Source: Neisseriaceae bacterium JH1-16 (GTDB taxonomy: Bacteria > Pseudomonadota > Gammaproteobacteria > Burkholderiales > Chromobacteriaceae). From it: a DNA stretch of 64,000 nt. This document shows positions 40,401-51,361 of this stretch, in pieces. Made by a program: the position numbers and the translations under genes. The notes beneath the pieces were generated by a model. It searched no databases and was not told the origin of the DNA. It saw only the letters and a program-made list of their open reading frames with translations. The stretch is from positions 868,001 through 932,000 of the forward strand of contig JAPDNP010000001.1 in the NCBI GenBank assembly GCA_025989215.1, in the 5' to 3' direction. The first letter of the stretch is position 1. The number at the start of each line of letters is the position of its first letter.

Positions 40401-40484
40401 GCGCCCACCGATACGGCCCCTCAGCTCAGTGACGATGGCTCCGCCACCGCCGAGCCAGAGTCAACAGTACGGCTGCCACAATAA
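37422..40484 (+). CDS. large bifunctional class A penicillin-binding protein
   Basis: The 1020-residue protein has one N-terminal membrane helix (LFVGVFGLLILAVFLFA). A glycosyltransferase GT51 domain follows, with the catalytic Glu in LLFIEDRDLL near 164 and GGSTLATQMEKFRH near 200. The transpeptidase domain carries the three active motifs: Ser and Lys of STAK near 490, SVN near 597 and KTGTG near 914. Class A PBPs polymerise and cross-link peptidoglycan in the periplasm. It is longer than PBP1a or PBP1b, mostly through an insert of about 250 residues between SVN and KTG. Its 3' end overlaps the convergent DedA gene by 59 bases. Confidence 0.85.
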   Translation: MSLRSWIKWGLFVGVFGLLILAVFLFAQDEMQTSRLQARYLPPLAQQMRFAVASGPSSAIRFPLSGPYDERLGYSSLPEFSDRLAARGFTVTAQVRDSTAMLSLEGLGLYLPYNEKDQTGLTILDTAGATLYAQHFPTRVYAHFDDVPPLLVNSLLFIEDRDLLTTQYPHRNPAIDWNRFGLAAYDQLLHLLDKRHEAPGGSTLATQMEKFRHSPDGRTGNPLEKLRQIASASLRAYQDGPDTLPIRRQIVVQYLNTVPLSAKAGYGEVDGIGDGLWAWYGRDFDETNQLLTAPIMGEQDLSAQATVFKEALSLMIAQRAPSYYLREGRSELTRLTDSYLRLLGAAAIIPPALRDAALAVQLQLSERPMPQTEPGFVMRKAATAIRAHLSAALAVPRLYDLDRLDLVATSTLDKAVQETVSQKLASVTTADGAQAAGLYGFEMLNPGDDPSHIAFSFTLFERRGSANLLRVQTDSVNQPFDVNLGARLNLGSTAKLRTLISYLQIVSALHQRYAELDAAQLRTATIDPQDKLSRWALDYLSQTQDHGLQPMLEAALDRRYSASPGETFYTGGGAQTFSNFEPSFDHRILTVREAFQHSVNLVFVRLMRDIVHYTMLQVTGSTSQLLADPAKRADYLKRFADREGSVFLSRFYAKYHGKTPDEARALLLDSVRDVPAKVATALRSIDPDASPQRFAQEMKQALPDSALAPDDLDALYQKYGPDKFSLADRGYIASIHPLELWLVDYLRRHPDATLHQALDDSRDTRQEVYAWLFKTRRRFAQDHRIRGMIEREAFVEIGRQWRALGYPFESLTPSYAAAVGASGDRPVALAELMGIIGSGGWKLSNPSLTSLDFAANTPYETHFSYAPAAPERLLPDEIVQVVRRSLRDVVVGGTGRRLADGFPLSNGKRLEVYGKTGTGDQRFGVYARGGRLIESRKVNRTAAFVFTIGDRFFGVLTGYVHEPYAARYNFTSAMSVQLLKSLAPQLSPLLTAPAPTDTAPQLSDDGSATAEPESTVRLPQ

Positions 40485-40983
40485 CGAACAGCAGCACAGC
40501 TTCCTCGCTGTGCTTCAGATCGGTAAGCAACCACTGCAAAGCATGGCCGAACAGGTAGCCGGCGCCACCGATCAGCGATGCCCACAGCACCGCACCGATC
40601 AGATTGAACAGCACAAAGCGCCAGGGCGGCACCTCGCTCGCCCCGATCACGACCGGCCCGACGATACGCAAGCCATACATGAAGCGAATCCCGATGATCA
40701 CACCAGCGTGATAACGCAGCAGCAGCAGGCGAACCTGCTGCGCGCGGTCCTGCCAGCTCGGAAAACGCTCGATCACCGCCGCGCCATAGCGATGGCCTAG
40801 CGTGAAGAACAGCAGATCCCCCAGCATGCCGCCACTGGCGGCAGTCACAAGTACCGCTGGCAGCGACAAATAGCCTTGGTGCGCGGCAAAACCGGCCAGG
40901 ATCAGGATGGTTTCACCCTCCAGCACGCAGCCGATGAACAGGGCCAGGTAACCGTACTGAGCGAGTAGATGAGTCAGCGACAT
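40426..40983 (-). CDS. DedA family membrane protein
   Basis: This 185-residue inner-membrane protein has the DedA/SNARE-associated fold: FIGCVLEGETILILAGFAAHQG near 17, the GDLLFFTLGHRYG motif and the RFMYGLRIVGPVVIGAS motif with the conserved Arg residues. DedA proteins flip phospholipids or undecaprenyl phosphate; which one cannot be told here. A lipid-carrier role would suit its neighbour, the large PBP, with which it overlaps tail to tail by 59 bases. Confidence 0.9.
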   Translation of the reverse strand: MSLTHLLAQYGYLALFIGCVLEGETILILAGFAAHQGYLSLPAVLVTAASGGMLGDLLFFTLGHRYGAAVIERFPSWQDRAQQVRLLLLRYHAGVIIGIRFMYGLRIVGPVVIGASEVPPWRFVLFNLIGAVLWASLIGGAGYLFGHALQWLLTDLKHSEEAVLLFVIVAAVLLTLARRWRSHRH

Positions 40984-41070
40984 TAGCGATCCAACTTTGG
41001 TGAGACGTGCTTACCGCAATCGCATGCAGACAGTGCGACAGCCGGCATCAGTCAAGTATAGAGAACCGCC

Positions 41071-41538
41071 TCACACAGGCGCCGCTGACTCGGCCCGCAA
41101 GGGCTTTGCCGGATAACTCGCCAGCACGATGGACGTCGACACCGGCCCGTACTGCGCCAAGGTATCGATCACCGACTCCAGCTGGGTCATCCGCGTGGCC
41201 ACCACTCGGATCAGGAAGCAGTCTTCACCAGTGATCCGGTGTGCTTCGACAACCTCGGGGAGCGATGCAAACGCTGCCAGGCAACGGGCGATCTCTGCAT
41301 GGGTGGTTCTGAGCCGGATGAAAGCCCCGATCTCGCGGCCGATCGCCTTGGCATTGATGCGAGCGGTATATCCCTCGACCACACCCAGCTCTTCCAACCG
41401 GCGGATACGCGCCGTGACCGCCGGCTGTGACAGGCCAATCTGCTTGCCGATCCCGGTGTTGCTACAACGGGCATCTTCCTGCAACAGCTCGATGATTCGC
41501 CAATCGAGCCGGTCGAGCAGGTGCTCCTTTGAGTTCAT
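41071..41538 (-). CDS. Lrp/AsnC family transcriptional regulator
   Basis: The 155-residue protein has the Lrp N-terminal helix-turn-helix (LDRLDWRIIELLQEDARCSNTGIGKQIGLSQPAVTARIRRLEE). A RAM domain follows with the effector-pocket region (VVEAHRITGEDCFLIRVVA). Members sense amino acids and form octamers. I use the ATG giving MNSKEHLLD, with GGGGTGG upstream; the longer frame adds 16 residues. Its target may be the divergent hydrolase gene at 41662. Confidence 0.9.
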   Translation of the reverse strand: MNSKEHLLDRLDWRIIELLQEDARCSNTGIGKQIGLSQPAVTARIRRLEELGVVEGYTARINAKAIGREIGAFIRLRTTHAEIARCLAAFASLPEVVEAHRITGEDCFLIRVVATRMTQLESVIDTLAQYGPVSTSIVLASYPAKPLRAESAAPV

Positions 41539-41661
41539 TTGCGCCACCCCAGGAAAATCATGGTTTTTATCGCCATCGACCATCAATTCATCGACAACAC
41601 CATTCTTGCCATGTCAGCCGCATCGCACAATAGTGAACCCCTTTAACGGAGACGCTTAGTC

Positions 41662-42210
41662 GTGAACACTCCTGTCCTGATCGTGCCCGGCATCGGCAAT
41701 TCCGGCCCACAACACTGGCAAAGTCTGTGGCAACACCGACACCCCGTTTGGCAGCGGCTCGAAGTGCCCGACTGGGAGCGGCCCGTACTCGGCGACTGGC
41801 TCACCGCGCTTGACCACTCCATCACGCGACTCGGACCTGATACGGTCGTGGTCGCGCACAGTCTGGGCTGCCTCGCCGTGGCGCACTGGGCGAACCTTCG
41901 CCAATCGAGCTTGCGTGGCGCCTTACTGGTGGCCGTGCCCGATCCGGACTCCCCGGCGTTCCCGGCCGAGGCGGGCAGCTTCGCGCCGACGCCCCCACAC
42001 GCTTTGCCATTTGCCAGCATTATGATTGGAAGCCACGATGACCCCTACGGCAGCACCACCTACAGCCGGCAGTGCGCCGAACGGTGGGGCAGCCACTGGG
42101 TCAGTGCCGGCGCCGCCGGGCACCTCAATGCACAAAGCGGCCTGGGAGACTGGCCATTCGGCCAAGCGCTGCTCGACACGCTGCTGGCACCGCCAGGCCA
42201 GCTCCGCTGA
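41662..42210 (+). CDS. RBBP9/YdeN family serine hydrolase
   Basis: The 182-residue protein starts at GTG with a GGAG about 12 bases upstream. It fits the short RBBP9/YdeN alpha/beta hydrolases: PVLIVPGIGNSGPQHWQSLWQ at the start, nucleophile Ser in VAHSLGC near 66, Asp in GSHDDPYGS near 126 and His in GAAGHLNAQSGLGDWPFG near 153. The substrate is unknown. It is divergent from the Lrp-type regulator. Confidence 0.88.
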   Translation: MNTPVLIVPGIGNSGPQHWQSLWQHRHPVWQRLEVPDWERPVLGDWLTALDHSITRLGPDTVVVAHSLGCLAVAHWANLRQSSLRGALLVAVPDPDSPAFPAEAGSFAPTPPHALPFASIMIGSHDDPYGSTTYSRQCAERWGSHWVSAGAAGHLNAQSGLGDWPFGQALLDTLLAPPGQLR

Positions 42211-42242
42211 GCATCTACCGTACGGCAACGCCACCAACAAAA

Positions 42243-42270
42243 AGGCCGCCACGGTCTCCCGTGGCGGCCT
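42243..42270. terminator. terminator between the hydrolase and the efflux operon
   Basis: AGGCCGCCACGG (42243-42254) pairs with CCGTGGCGGCCT (42259-42270). On the minus strand it runs into TTTTTGTT, ending the efflux operon. A TTGGCCGAA copy lies five bases further on. Confidence 0.9.
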
Positions 42271-42290
42271 GAGCTTGGCCGAAAGCCGAA

Positions 42291-43709
42291 TCAGCCGTTC
42301 TCGGCCGGCGCTTGCCAGCCACCGCCGAGGGCCGAGATCAACGTCACAGCGGCGGTAAGCCTCTGATTGAGGATGTCGAAATCGGCCCGCTCTGTCGACA
42401 ACGCGGTCGCTTGCACCGTCACCACACTCAGATAGCTGACCGTACCGGCCTTGTACTGGTTCTCGGTAATGGTTTGCGAGATGTGCGCGGCCTTCACCGC
42501 CTCGCCCTGCAGGCGTGCCTGGTCCTCGAGTTGGCGCAACGCCACCAGGTTGTCCTCGACCTCCTGGAAGCCGCTTAACACGGTTTGCCGATAGGTGGCG
42601 ACGCTCTGGTCGTATTGCGCGATGGCCTGGTCGGTCTTCGACTTGAGCAGGCCGCCGTCGAACAAGGTCATTGCCAATTGCGGCCCCAGCGACCAGAAGC
42701 GATTCGGCAGAGACAGCCAGTTCGCAAAACTGGAACTGGCATAACCGCCGGCCGCGGAGATGGTCAGGTCGGGGTAATAGGCCGCCTTGGCGACACCGAT
42801 CTGGGCATTGGCAGCCGCCACGCGACGCTCGGCACCGGCGATGTCCGGCCGGCGTTCCAGCAGCTGTGACGGCACACCAGCCGGGATATCAGGCAACACG
42901 GGCACCTTGTCCACCTTGGCCAGACTGAAGTCGGCCGGTGCCTTGCCCAGCAGCACCGCGATCGCATGCTCGAGTTGCGCGCGCTGAACGGCCTTGGCCG
43001 AAGCCAGCACCTGGGTCGTTTTCAACTGTACTTCGGCCTGTGCCACGTCGGCCGGCGAGGCCACACCGGCTGCCAGCTGATTCTTGGTCAAGGTCAGAAA
43101 CTGCTGATAGGCCTTCACGCTATTATCGAGCGAGGTCTTCTCGGCGTCGGCAACGTAGAGCTGGAAATAGCTGATTGCCAGTTGCGATTGTGCACTCAGC
43201 CGCGCCGCCTCGAGATCGGCCGCGCTGGCCGCGAGACTCGCCTTATTGCTCTCTACCGAGCGACGGATCTTGCCCCATAGATCGAGCTCCCAGCTGGCAT
43301 CCAGACTCATATTGTAATTGGTGCTGACCGAGCGGCTGTTGCTGCCAGTGCTGGTACTAGCGGCACTGCTGCGCGTCTTGCTCACACTGCCGGTGACATC
43401 CGGGTAGAAGCCTGCCTGGGCGCCCTGCAGCAGTGCACGAGCTTGCCGATACTGCGCTTCGGCCAAGGCAATGTTCTGGTTGGAGATCACCAGCTGCTCT
43501 TCGAGTGCATTGAGCTGCGGATCGTTGAACACCTCCCACCACTTGCCCTTGGGCTGGTGGTCTTGCGGCTCGGCCGCTTTCCAGCCCTGCGCCTCTTTGA
43601 AGCTGGCCGGCACGTCGATCTTCGGCCGGGAATAGTCGGGGCCGACCGCGCAGGCGGACAACACCGCGGCGACCAGGGGCAGCATCACCCAACGAGTTAA
43701 TCTAGACAT
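42291..43709 (-). CDS. RND efflux outer-membrane lipoprotein, NodT/OprM family
   Basis: The 472-residue protein is a TolC-like channel of the OMF family. The signal peptide ends in the lipobox LSAC (VAAVLSACAVGPDYSRP), typical of NodT lipoproteins. Two repeated OEP domains follow, with the GKWWEVFNDPQLNALE and PDIAGAERRVAAANAQIGVAKAAYYPD signatures. It is the last gene of the efflux operon, 2 bases after the mdtC-like stop. The start has AAGGA 8 bases upstream; a longer frame adds 25 residues. Confidence 0.92.
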   Translation of the reverse strand: MSRLTRWVMLPLVAAVLSACAVGPDYSRPKIDVPASFKEAQGWKAAEPQDHQPKGKWWEVFNDPQLNALEEQLVISNQNIALAEAQYRQARALLQGAQAGFYPDVTGSVSKTRSSAASTSTGSNSRSVSTNYNMSLDASWELDLWGKIRRSVESNKASLAASAADLEAARLSAQSQLAISYFQLYVADAEKTSLDNSVKAYQQFLTLTKNQLAAGVASPADVAQAEVQLKTTQVLASAKAVQRAQLEHAIAVLLGKAPADFSLAKVDKVPVLPDIPAGVPSQLLERRPDIAGAERRVAAANAQIGVAKAAYYPDLTISAAGGYASSSFANWLSLPNRFWSLGPQLAMTLFDGGLLKSKTDQAIAQYDQSVATYRQTVLSGFQEVEDNLVALRQLEDQARLQGEAVKAAHISQTITENQYKAGTVSYLSVVTVQATALSTERADFDILNQRLTAAVTLISALGGGWQAPAENG

Positions 43710-43711
43710 TC

Positions 43712-46700
43712 TCAATCCTTGTTTTCCAGCGCCGTCGGCAGATCGTAGCCAGGGTGGTTGCGGCGCCACAGCCGCAAGGCCCACAAACGGAACCGGTCCA
43801 GATACAGGTATACAACCGGTGTGGTGTAGAGCGTAAGCAACTGGCTCATCAACAGGCCGCCGACGATGGTGATACCCAGCGGCCGGCGCAACTCGGCGCC
43901 GTCGCCGCTGCCGATGGCCAGCGGCACAGCACCCAGCATGGCTGCCATGGTGGTCATCATGATCGGGCGGAAACGCAGTTGGCAGGCGCGGAAGATCGCG
44001 TCACGCGGCGACAGGCCATCGCGCCGCTCGGCCTCGAGGGCAAAGTCGATCATCATGATCGCGTTCTTCTTCACGATACCGATCAGCAGCAGAATGCCGA
44101 TCAGCGCGATCAGGCTGAACTCGCTTCCGAACAGCATCAGCGCCAACAGCGCCCCCAGACCCGCCGACGGCAGCGTCGACAGGATAGTCAGCGGATGCAC
44201 ATAGCTCTCGTACAGCACCCCCAGCACCAGATAGACCGCGATCAAGGCAGCCACGATCAGGATCAACTGATTGCTCAGGTTCTCCTGGAAGGCCTTGGCG
44301 GCGCCGGCGAAGCTGCCATGAATGCTCGACGGCACCCCCAGTTCCACCATCACCCGGTTGATCGTGGCCGACGCATCCGACAGCGACAGGCCCGGCAACA
44401 GGTTGAACGAGATGGTCGCCGCGGCAAACTGGCCCTGGTGGTTCACGGCCAGCGCAGTGTTCGCCGGCGCCCAGCGCGCGAACGCAGACAGCGGGATCGG
44501 TTTGCCATCCGGCGCGATCAGGAACAGCTTCTTCAAGGTTTCCGGGCTCTGCGTGTACTGCGGGGCCACCTCCACCACCACCTTGTACTGGTTGAGCGGC
44601 TGGTAGATGGTCGACACCTGGCTCTGCCCGAAGGCCGCATTAAGCACCTTGTTGACCTGGCTGACGGTCAATCCCAGCCGGGCGATGGTATCGCGGTCGT
44701 AGATCAGCGCGGTCTCCGAGCCCTTGTCCTGCTGGTCGGTATTGACGTCGGCCAGGGTCGGCTCATTGCTCAGCGCCGCCAGAATTTTCGGCTCCCAGGT
44801 GCGCAAGGCCTTCAAGTCGTCCGACTGCAGCGTGTACTGGTAGGCAGCGTTGCTCTGCCGGCCGCCGATGCGGATGTCCTGCACCGGGTTGAGCACCAGT
44901 CGTGCACCGGGTTCGTGGGCAAGCTTCTTGCGCAGCCGCGCGATCACCTGCTGCGCGCTTTCGCTACGCTCGCTAAGCGGCTTCAGCGACACGAACATCT
45001 GGCCACTGTTGGTGCTCTGGCCACCGGTGAAGCCCGCCACGGTGTCCACCGCCGGGTCCGCTCGCACGATCGTCATGAAATCGATCAGTTTCTGACGCAT
45101 CGCCTGGAAAGAGATGCTCTGGTCGGCCTGGATGAAGCCGGAGATCCGGCCGGTGTCCTGCTCGGGAAAGAAGCCCTTCGGGATCACCACGTAGAGATAG
45201 ACATTCAGCACTACCGCGATGCCCAGTAGTGCGATCATCAGCCGGGCGTGCTCCAGCGCCCAAGTGAGCGTGCGCGCGTAGCCCTGCTGCACCCGTTCGA
45301 GCAGTCGGCCGAAACTGCGCACCAGCCAGTTGCCTTCCTCGTGTTCCATACCGCGCTTGAGCAGCCGCGCACACATCATCGGCGTGGTGGTCAGCGAGAT
45401 CACCAGCGAGATGATGATCGACACCGACAGCGTTACCGCAAATTCACGGAACAGCCGGCCGACGATATCCCCCATGAATAGGAAGGGGATGAACACTGCG
45501 ATCAGCGACAGGCTCATCGACAAGACGGTGAACCCCACCTCGCGCGCGCCCTGCATCGCCGCGCGCATCGGCGACATGCCTTCCTCGACGTGACGGGAGA
45601 TGTTTTCCAGCACCACGATCGCATCGTCGACCACGAAGCCGGTGGCAATGGTCAGCGCCATCAGCGACAGGTTGTTCAGGCTGAAGCCACACAGATACAT
45701 CGCGGCGAATGCCCCGACCAGAGACACCGGCACCGCCACCGCCGGCACCAGCGTGGCACGACCGTTCTTCAGGAACAGGTAGACAACCAGAATCACCAGG
45801 CCGACCGCAATCATTAGCGAGCGCTCCACCTCATTAAGCGACGCACGGATCGTCGGCGAGCGATCACTGATAACACTCATGTTGATCGAGGCCGGGATTA
45901 TCGTCTGCAACTGCGGCAGCATCGCCCTGACCCGGTCGACCGTCTCGATGATGTTGGCCCCCGGCGCACGGGTGATCACCAAAAGCACCGACTGCCTGCC
46001 GCCGGCAAAGCCGGCGTTGCGTACGTCCTGTACCGAGTCGCTGACCGACGCGACGTCACTCAAACGCACCGCCGCGCCATTCTTGTAGTTGATGATCAAG
46101 GGCAGGTAGTCGGCAGCGGTCTTGGCCTCGTCGTTGGTCTCGATCTGCCAGCGCATGTCACCCGACTCGATAGCACCTTTCGGCCGACGTTGGTTAGCCG
46201 CCGCCAGCGCGCTGCCGACCTGATCGAGCGCCACGCCCTGGTGCGACAAGGCATCCGGATTCAACTCGACCCGCACCGCCGGCAGCGAGCTGCCACCCAC
46301 CGACACGTCGCCGACGCCATCGATCTGCAAGATGCGCTGCGCCAGCATGGTCGATGCCACGTCGTACAGCTTGGGCTGCGGCATCGTATCCGACGTCAGC
46401 GCCACGATCATGATCGGTGCATCGGCCGGGTTGACCTTACGGTAGCTCGGGTTGCTCGGCATGCCAGTCGGCAGCAGGTTGCGCGCGGCGTTGATCGCCG
46501 CCTGTACGTCACGCGCCGCGCCATTGATATCACGATCGAGCGCGAACTGCAGCGTGATCCGGGTCGATCCGAGCGAACTGCGTGAGGTCATCTCACTGAT
46601 GCCGGCGATACGGCCCAGCGCTCGCTCCAGCGGCGTCGCCACCGTCGACGCCATCGTTTCCGGGCTGGCCCCCGGCAGCGAGGCCGACACCGAGATGGTC

Positions 46701-46831
46701 GGATAGTCGACCTGTGGCAGCGGCGATACCGGCAGGAAGCGGAAGCTGACCGCGCCGGCCAGCACGATCGCCAGCGTCAACAGCCAGGTGGCAACCGGTC
46801 GCTTGATGAAGACCGAAGAAATCCCGCTCAT
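43712..46831 (-). CDS. mdtC: RND multidrug efflux transporter, MdtC-like
   Basis: The 1039-residue inner-membrane pump has the RND layout: 12 transmembrane helices and two large periplasmic loops. Motifs include [15 protein letters not shown], the proton-relay Asp pair in [17 protein letters not shown] near 405, and the [17 protein letters not shown] repeat. It is paired with the next upstream gene, also an RND pump; in MdtABC one MdtC and two MdtB chains form the active trimer. Its ATG overlaps the mdtB-like stop (ATGA). Confidence 0.92.
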   Translation of the reverse strand: MSGISSVFIKRPVATWLLTLAIVLAGAVSFRFLPVSPLPQVDYPTISVSASLPGASPETMASTVATPLERALGRIAGISEMTSRSSLGSTRITLQFALDRDINGAARDVQAAINAARNLLPTGMPSNPSYRKVNPADAPIMIVALTSDTMPQPKLYDVASTMLAQRILQIDGVGDVSVGGSSLPAVRVELNPDALSHQGVALDQVGSALAAANQRRPKGAIESGDMRWQIETNDEAKTAADYLPLIINYKNGAAVRLSDVASVSDSVQDVRNAGFAGGRQSVLLVITRAPGANIIETVDRVRAMLPQLQTIIPASINMSVISDRSPTIRASLNEVERSLMIAVGLVILVVYLFLKNGRATLVPAVAVPVSLVGAFAAMYLCGFSLNNLSLMALTIATGFVVDDAIVVLENISRHVEEGMSPMRAAMQGAREVGFTVLSMSLSLIAVFIPFLFMGDIVGRLFREFAVTLSVSIIISLVISLTTTPMMCARLLKRGMEHEEGNWLVRSFGRLLERVQQGYARTLTWALEHARLMIALLGIAVVLNVYLYVVIPKGFFPEQDTGRISGFIQADQSISFQAMRQKLIDFMTIVRADPAVDTVAGFTGGQSTNSGQMFVSLKPLSERSESAQQVIARLRKKLAHEPGARLVLNPVQDIRIGGRQSNAAYQYTLQSDDLKALRTWEPKILAALSNEPTLADVNTDQQDKGSETALIYDRDTIARLGLTVSQVNKVLNAAFGQSQVSTIYQPLNQYKVVVEVAPQYTQSPETLKKLFLIAPDGKPIPLSAFARWAPANTALAVNHQGQFAAATISFNLLPGLSLSDASATINRVMVELGVPSSIHGSFAGAAKAFQENLSNQLILIVAALIAVYLVLGVLYESYVHPLTILSTLPSAGLGALLALMLFGSEFSLIALIGILLLIGIVKKNAIMMIDFALEAERRDGLSPRDAIFRACQLRFRPIMMTTMAAMLGAVPLAIGSGDGAELRRPLGITIVGGLLMSQLLTLYTTPVVYLYLDRFRLWALRLWRRNHPGYDLPTALENKD

Positions 46832-49800
46832 GCGGCACCGTCCTCAGCCTTGAGGGCAGGGCTCTGGAACCGCTGCGCCAGTCGGTCGAACATCAGGTAG
46901 ATCACCGGCGTGGTGAACAGCGTCAACACCTGGCTGACGATCAGACCGCCAACCATCGAAATCCCCAACGGACGGCGCAACTCGGCGCCGACCCCATAGC
47001 TGAGCATCAGCGGCAGGGCGCCCAGCAGCGCCGCCATCGTGGTCATCAGAATCGGTCGGAAGCGCAGCAGGCAGGCCTCGTAGATCGCCTCGCGCGGCGG
47101 CAGACCGCGCTCACGCTCGGCCGCCAGCGCAAAGTCGATCATCATGATCGCGTTCTTCTTCACGATACCAATCAGCAGGATAATACCGATGATGGCGATC
47201 ACCGACAGGTCCTGGCCGGCCAGCATCAGCGCCAGCAGCGCACCGACGCCGGCAGTCGGCAGTGTGGAGAGAATAGTGATCGGATGGATATAGCTCTCGT
47301 ACAGCACCCCCAGCACGATATACATCGCCACCACCGCCGCGAGGATCAGCCAGATCTCGTTGCCCAGCGCGGCTTCGAAGGCCAGCGCCGCCCCCTGGAA
47401 GTTGGTAATGATGTCGGCTGGCATGCCGATCTGGCTTTCCGTATCGCGGATCGCCTGCACCGCGTCGCCCAGCGAGGCACCCGGCGCCAAGTTGAACGAC
47501 ACCGTCACCGACGGAAACTGCGCCAGGTGGTTGATCGCCAATGCACCGTTGCGCTCCTCGACCTTGGCAAAGGTATTCAGCGGCGTCACAGTGCCACTCG
47601 CCGAAGTCAGATAGATGCCATCGAGCGCGTGCGGGCCAGTCGCGTGTTGCGGATCGACACCGAGCACCACCCGGTACTGGTTGGACTGGGTGTAGATGGT
47701 CGACACCAGACGTTGGCCGAACGCGTCGTACAGCGCCTGATCGATGGAAGCCATAGTAATGCCGAGCCGGCTCGCGGTATCGCGGTCGATATCGATATAA
47801 CTGACCAGGCCACGATCCTGCAGATCGCTGGCTACATCGGCCAGTACCGGCACTTTCTGCAGCTGCCGCGCCAGCTTCGGCACCCAGGTACTCAGTTCGT
47901 CAAGGCTGCCCGCCTGCAAGGTGAACTGGTACTGGGTACGGCTGATGCTGTCTTCGATGGTCAGGTCTTGTACCGGTTGCAGATAGATCGAAATACCCGG
48001 CACATTGGCGGCGAGCTGCTGCAGGCGCGAGATGATCGCCGGCGCGCGGTCGCTACGTTCTTCCAGCGGCTTCAAATTAATCTGCATGCGGCCGCTGTTG
48101 AGCGTGGTAGTGACCCCGTCCACCCCGATGAACGACGACAGGCTCTCAACGTCCGGGTCTTTCAAGATCTCGGCAGCCAACTTCTGTTGCCGGTCGGCCA
48201 TTGCCGAGAACGAGATCGACTGCGACGCCTCGGTAATCCCCTGCAGCACACCGTTGTCCTGCTGAGGGAAGAAGCCCTTCGGGATGAAATAGACCATGCC
48301 GACGGTCAACACCAGAGTGCTCAACGCCACCAGCAGCGTCATCTTCTGGTGATCGAGCACCCAGCTCAGCAGCTTGCCGTAACGGGCGATCACGTTATTG
48401 AAGAAGTCCTCGCTCGCCTGGCTGAAGCGGCTTTGCTGATCATGCGGGGTGTGGTGCAGCAGCTTGGCGCACATCATCGGCGTCAGCGTCAGCGAGATCA
48501 CCCCGGATATCAGGATCGACACCGCCAGCGTAATGGCGAACTCGCGGAATAGGCGCCCGACCACGTCGCCCATGAATAGCAAGGGAATCAGCACCGCCAC
48601 CAGCGAAATGGTCAGCGAGATAATGGTAAAGCCGATCTCGCCGGCGCCCTTCAGCGCCGCCTGCAAGGGCGGGTCGCCCTGTTCGATGTAGCGTGAGATA
48701 TTCTCGATCACCACGATCGCGTCATCGACCACGAAACCGGTGGCGATGGTCAGCGCCATCAGGGTCAGGTTGTTGATCGAGAAACCGGCCAGATACATCA
48801 CACCGAAGGTGCCCACCAGCGACAACGGTACCGCGACGCTGGGGATGATCGTCGCCGACACATTGCGCAGGAACAGGAAGATCACCATCACCACCAGTGC
48901 CACGGCCAGCACCATTTCGAACTGCACATCGGCGACCGAGGCGCGGATGGTGGAGGTCCGATCGGTCAGCACCTTGACCTCGATCGAGCCAGGCAGCGCC
49001 TCCTGCAAACCCGGCAGCAGCGAACGAATATGGTCGACTGTCTGAATCACGTTGGCGCCAGGCTGACGCTGCACGTTGACGATGATCGCCGGCTCCTTGT
49101 CCGCCCAGGCGGCCAGGCGGTTGTTCTCCGCATCCTCGACCACGGTGGCGATGTCACCCAGACGCACCGCTGCGCCATTCTTGTAGGCAACGATCATCTT
49201 GCGATAGTCGTCTGGCGACTGCAGCTGATCGTTGGCCGAAAGCGTCGACGAACGGGCAGGGCCGTCAAAGCTGCCCTTCGGCGTATTGACGTTGGCAGTC
49301 CCGATCGCGGTGCGAACCGTTTCACTGTCCAGGCCGTAGGCCGCTAGCGCCTGCGGGTTAAAATTCACCCGCACCGCAGGGCGCTGCCCGCCGGACAGAC
49401 TGACCAGACCCACACCCGATACCTGCGAAATCTTCTGCGCCAAACGCGTATCGACCAGGTCCTGCACCTGGGTCATCGGCAGTGTTTTGGATGTCACCGC
49501 CAAAGTCAGTACCGGCGGGTCGGCCGGGTTGACCTTGCTATAGATCGGCGGGTTGGGCAGGTCGCTAGGCAGCAGGTTGGATGCGGCATTGATCGCAGCC
49601 TGTACTTCCTGCTCGGCGACATCGAGGCCCAGATCCAGATTGAACTGCAGCGTGATCACCGAGGCGCCGCCGGAACTCTTGGACGCCATCTGTTTCAAGC
49701 CTGGCATCTGACCGAACTGCCGCTCGAGCGGGGCGGTGATCGACGACGTGGTCACGTCCGGGCTCGCCCCCGGATATAGGGTCACCACCTGGATGGTCGG

Positions 49801-49926
49801 GTAGTCGACCTCCGGCAGCGCCGAGATCGACAAGGACCGATAGCCGACCAGACCGGCCAGCAGCAGCGCCACCATTAACAGCGTGGTCGCCACCGGCCTC
49901 AGGATGAATATACGGGATGGGTTCAT
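46828..49926 (-). CDS. mdtB: RND multidrug efflux transporter, MdtB-like
   Basis: This 1032-residue RND pump has the relay Asp pair in [17 protein letters not shown] and the [17 protein letters not shown] repeat. It starts [23 protein letters not shown], as in MdtB. Like its neighbour it lacks the intermolecular features of AcrB-type homotrimers, in line with an MdtB-MdtC heterotrimer. It overlaps both neighbours by four bases, which should keep the stoichiometry tight. Copies of the TTGGCCGAA motif lie at 47713 and 49232. Confidence 0.92.
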   Translation of the reverse strand: MNPSRIFILRPVATTLLMVALLLAGLVGYRSLSISALPEVDYPTIQVVTLYPGASPDVTTSSITAPLERQFGQMPGLKQMASKSSGGASVITLQFNLDLGLDVAEQEVQAAINAASNLLPSDLPNPPIYSKVNPADPPVLTLAVTSKTLPMTQVQDLVDTRLAQKISQVSGVGLVSLSGGQRPAVRVNFNPQALAAYGLDSETVRTAIGTANVNTPKGSFDGPARSSTLSANDQLQSPDDYRKMIVAYKNGAAVRLGDIATVVEDAENNRLAAWADKEPAIIVNVQRQPGANVIQTVDHIRSLLPGLQEALPGSIEVKVLTDRTSTIRASVADVQFEMVLAVALVVMVIFLFLRNVSATIIPSVAVPLSLVGTFGVMYLAGFSINNLTLMALTIATGFVVDDAIVVIENISRYIEQGDPPLQAALKGAGEIGFTIISLTISLVAVLIPLLFMGDVVGRLFREFAITLAVSILISGVISLTLTPMMCAKLLHHTPHDQQSRFSQASEDFFNNVIARYGKLLSWVLDHQKMTLLVALSTLVLTVGMVYFIPKGFFPQQDNGVLQGITEASQSISFSAMADRQQKLAAEILKDPDVESLSSFIGVDGVTTTLNSGRMQINLKPLEERSDRAPAIISRLQQLAANVPGISIYLQPVQDLTIEDSISRTQYQFTLQAGSLDELSTWVPKLARQLQKVPVLADVASDLQDRGLVSYIDIDRDTASRLGITMASIDQALYDAFGQRLVSTIYTQSNQYRVVLGVDPQHATGPHALDGIYLTSASGTVTPLNTFAKVEERNGALAINHLAQFPSVTVSFNLAPGASLGDAVQAIRDTESQIGMPADIITNFQGAALAFEAALGNEIWLILAAVVAMYIVLGVLYESYIHPITILSTLPTAGVGALLALMLAGQDLSVIAIIGIILLIGIVKKNAIMMIDFALAAERERGLPPREAIYEACLLRFRPILMTTMAALLGALPLMLSYGVGAELRRPLGISMVGGLIVSQVLTLFTTPVIYLMFDRLAQRFQSPALKAEDGAA

Positions 49927-51242
49927 GCCTTGCCCTTGCCGCCCTTGGTCATCTCAGCAGCCGGACTGCTAGCGGCATGACCGCTGGCATCCCCTTTACC
50001 ATGTTGCCCCTTGTGCTTGCCACCGCCGGCGCCCGGCTTGATCTGCACGATTTTGCTGCCCTCTCGCAACTGGTCGACCCCATCGACCACCACCAGATCG
50101 CCCGGCTGCAAACCATCGGTCACGACCACCTTGTTCTCCTCGGTCGGCCCCGTCGTAACCTGTCGCAGTGTCACCGTCTGGTCCGGCTTCACCAAATAGA
50201 CAAAGGTGCCTTGCTTGCCGCGCTGCAATGCAGCAGTCGGAATCGCGGTTACCCCTTGTTGGGTCTCCAGCTTCATCTTGATATTGACAAACTGGTTGGG
50301 GAACAGCGATTTCTCATCATTGGAGAACTGAGCCTTCAGCTTCAAGGTACCCGTAGTGGTGTCGATCAGGTTGTCAGTGGTCAATAGCTTGCCATCAGCC
50401 AGTTTCACCGTATTCTCGCGATCCCACGCCTCAACCGGCAGCTGGCCGGTCGAGCGACGCGCCTTGATGATCGCCCCCAGGCTGGCCTCCGGCACCGGAT
50501 ACACCACGTTCATCGGTTGCTCCTGAGTGATCACCACGATGCCGTTGGTGTCACCAGTAGAGACATTGTTGCCCGGGTCGACCTGACGCAGACCTGCACG
50601 ACCGCTGATCGGTGCGGTGATGCGGCTATAAGTCAGCTGCAGCTTGGCGCTATCCACCTGCCCCTGGTCGCTCTTGACCGCCCCTACATACTGACGCACC
50701 AGCGCCTCCTGCGTGGCCACCTGTTGTTCAGCGATCGAGTTCTGCGCCAGCAAGCCCTTGTAGCGCTGCAGGTCGATCTGAGCGTTCTTCAATAACGCTT
50801 GATCCTTAGCCAATTGGCCCTCGGCCTGGGTCAGCAGCACCTGGAACGGCCGCGGGTCCACTTGTGCCAACAGATCACCGGCCTTCACTTGCTGACCTTC
50901 GCGGAAATACACATTCTGCAGTTGACCGTTCACCAGCGAGCGTACCGTCGCCGTATAGTTGGCGGTCACCGTGCCAAGCGCGCTCAGATACACCGTGATG
51001 TCGGTTCTGACAGCTGGCTTGACAGACACCGGTAGTGGCGCACCCGATTTGCCCATGCCGCTGCCACGACCACTCATCTGAGCGTCGGCCCCCGCCGATG
51101 GGTTCTTATGCAGGAAATGCCAGCCAAGCCCGGCTACGGCCGCGATCACTAGCACTACGATCAGCTTTTTTCGGCCGCTGCCGCTGTCAGATTTACTTGG
51201 GGGCAGGGAAGACGACGGTTCGGAAGGATTAGGGTGAGTCAT
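49923..51242 (-). CDS. mdtA: RND efflux periplasmic adaptor, MdtA-like
   Basis: The 439-residue membrane fusion protein has an N-terminal anchor ([20 protein letters not shown]). The biotinyl-lipoyl halves ([19 protein letters not shown] and [15 protein letters not shown]), an alpha-hairpin between them and a beta-barrel follow. It links the inner-membrane pumps to the outer-membrane channel. The C-terminus is unusual: a Gly/Lys/His-rich tail ([20 protein letters not shown]). It is the first gene of the operon, divergent from a MarR regulator. Confidence 0.92.
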   Translation of the reverse strand: MTHPNPSEPSSSLPPSKSDSGSGRKKLIVVLVIAAVAGLGWHFLHKNPSAGADAQMSGRGSGMGKSGAPLPVSVKPAVRTDITVYLSALGTVTANYTATVRSLVNGQLQNVYFREGQQVKAGDLLAQVDPRPFQVLLTQAEGQLAKDQALLKNAQIDLQRYKGLLAQNSIAEQQVATQEALVRQYVGAVKSDQGQVDSAKLQLTYSRITAPISGRAGLRQVDPGNNVSTGDTNGIVVITQEQPMNVVYPVPEASLGAIIKARRSTGQLPVEAWDRENTVKLADGKLLTTDNLIDTTTGTLKLKAQFSNDEKSLFPNQFVNIKMKLETQQGVTAIPTAALQRGKQGTFVYLVKPDQTVTLRQVTTGPTEENKVVVTDGLQPGDLVVVDGVDQLREGSKIVQIKPGAGGGKHKGQHGKGDASGHAASSPAAEMTKGGKGKA

Positions 51243-51304
51243 TGATGGTAAGCTCGCTAATACGGTTTCACTGCATTGAATGCTGGGCGTTTGCTATATT
51301 AGGT

Positions 51305-51327
51305 TAGTTATTTAGCCATTCTAACTA
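51305..51327. promoter_or_regulatory. inverted repeat between mdtA and the marR-type gene, candidate operator
   Basis: TAGTTA (51305-51310) and TAACTA (51322-51327) form a 6-bp inverted repeat, 11 bases apart, in the 119-base divergent region. Size and place fit a MarR-family operator. A TATATT at 51294-51299 could be part of a promoter. Confidence 0.4.
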
Positions 51328-51361
51328 TATCGTTGTTAACCTTTGTGAAGAAGCGAAACCT

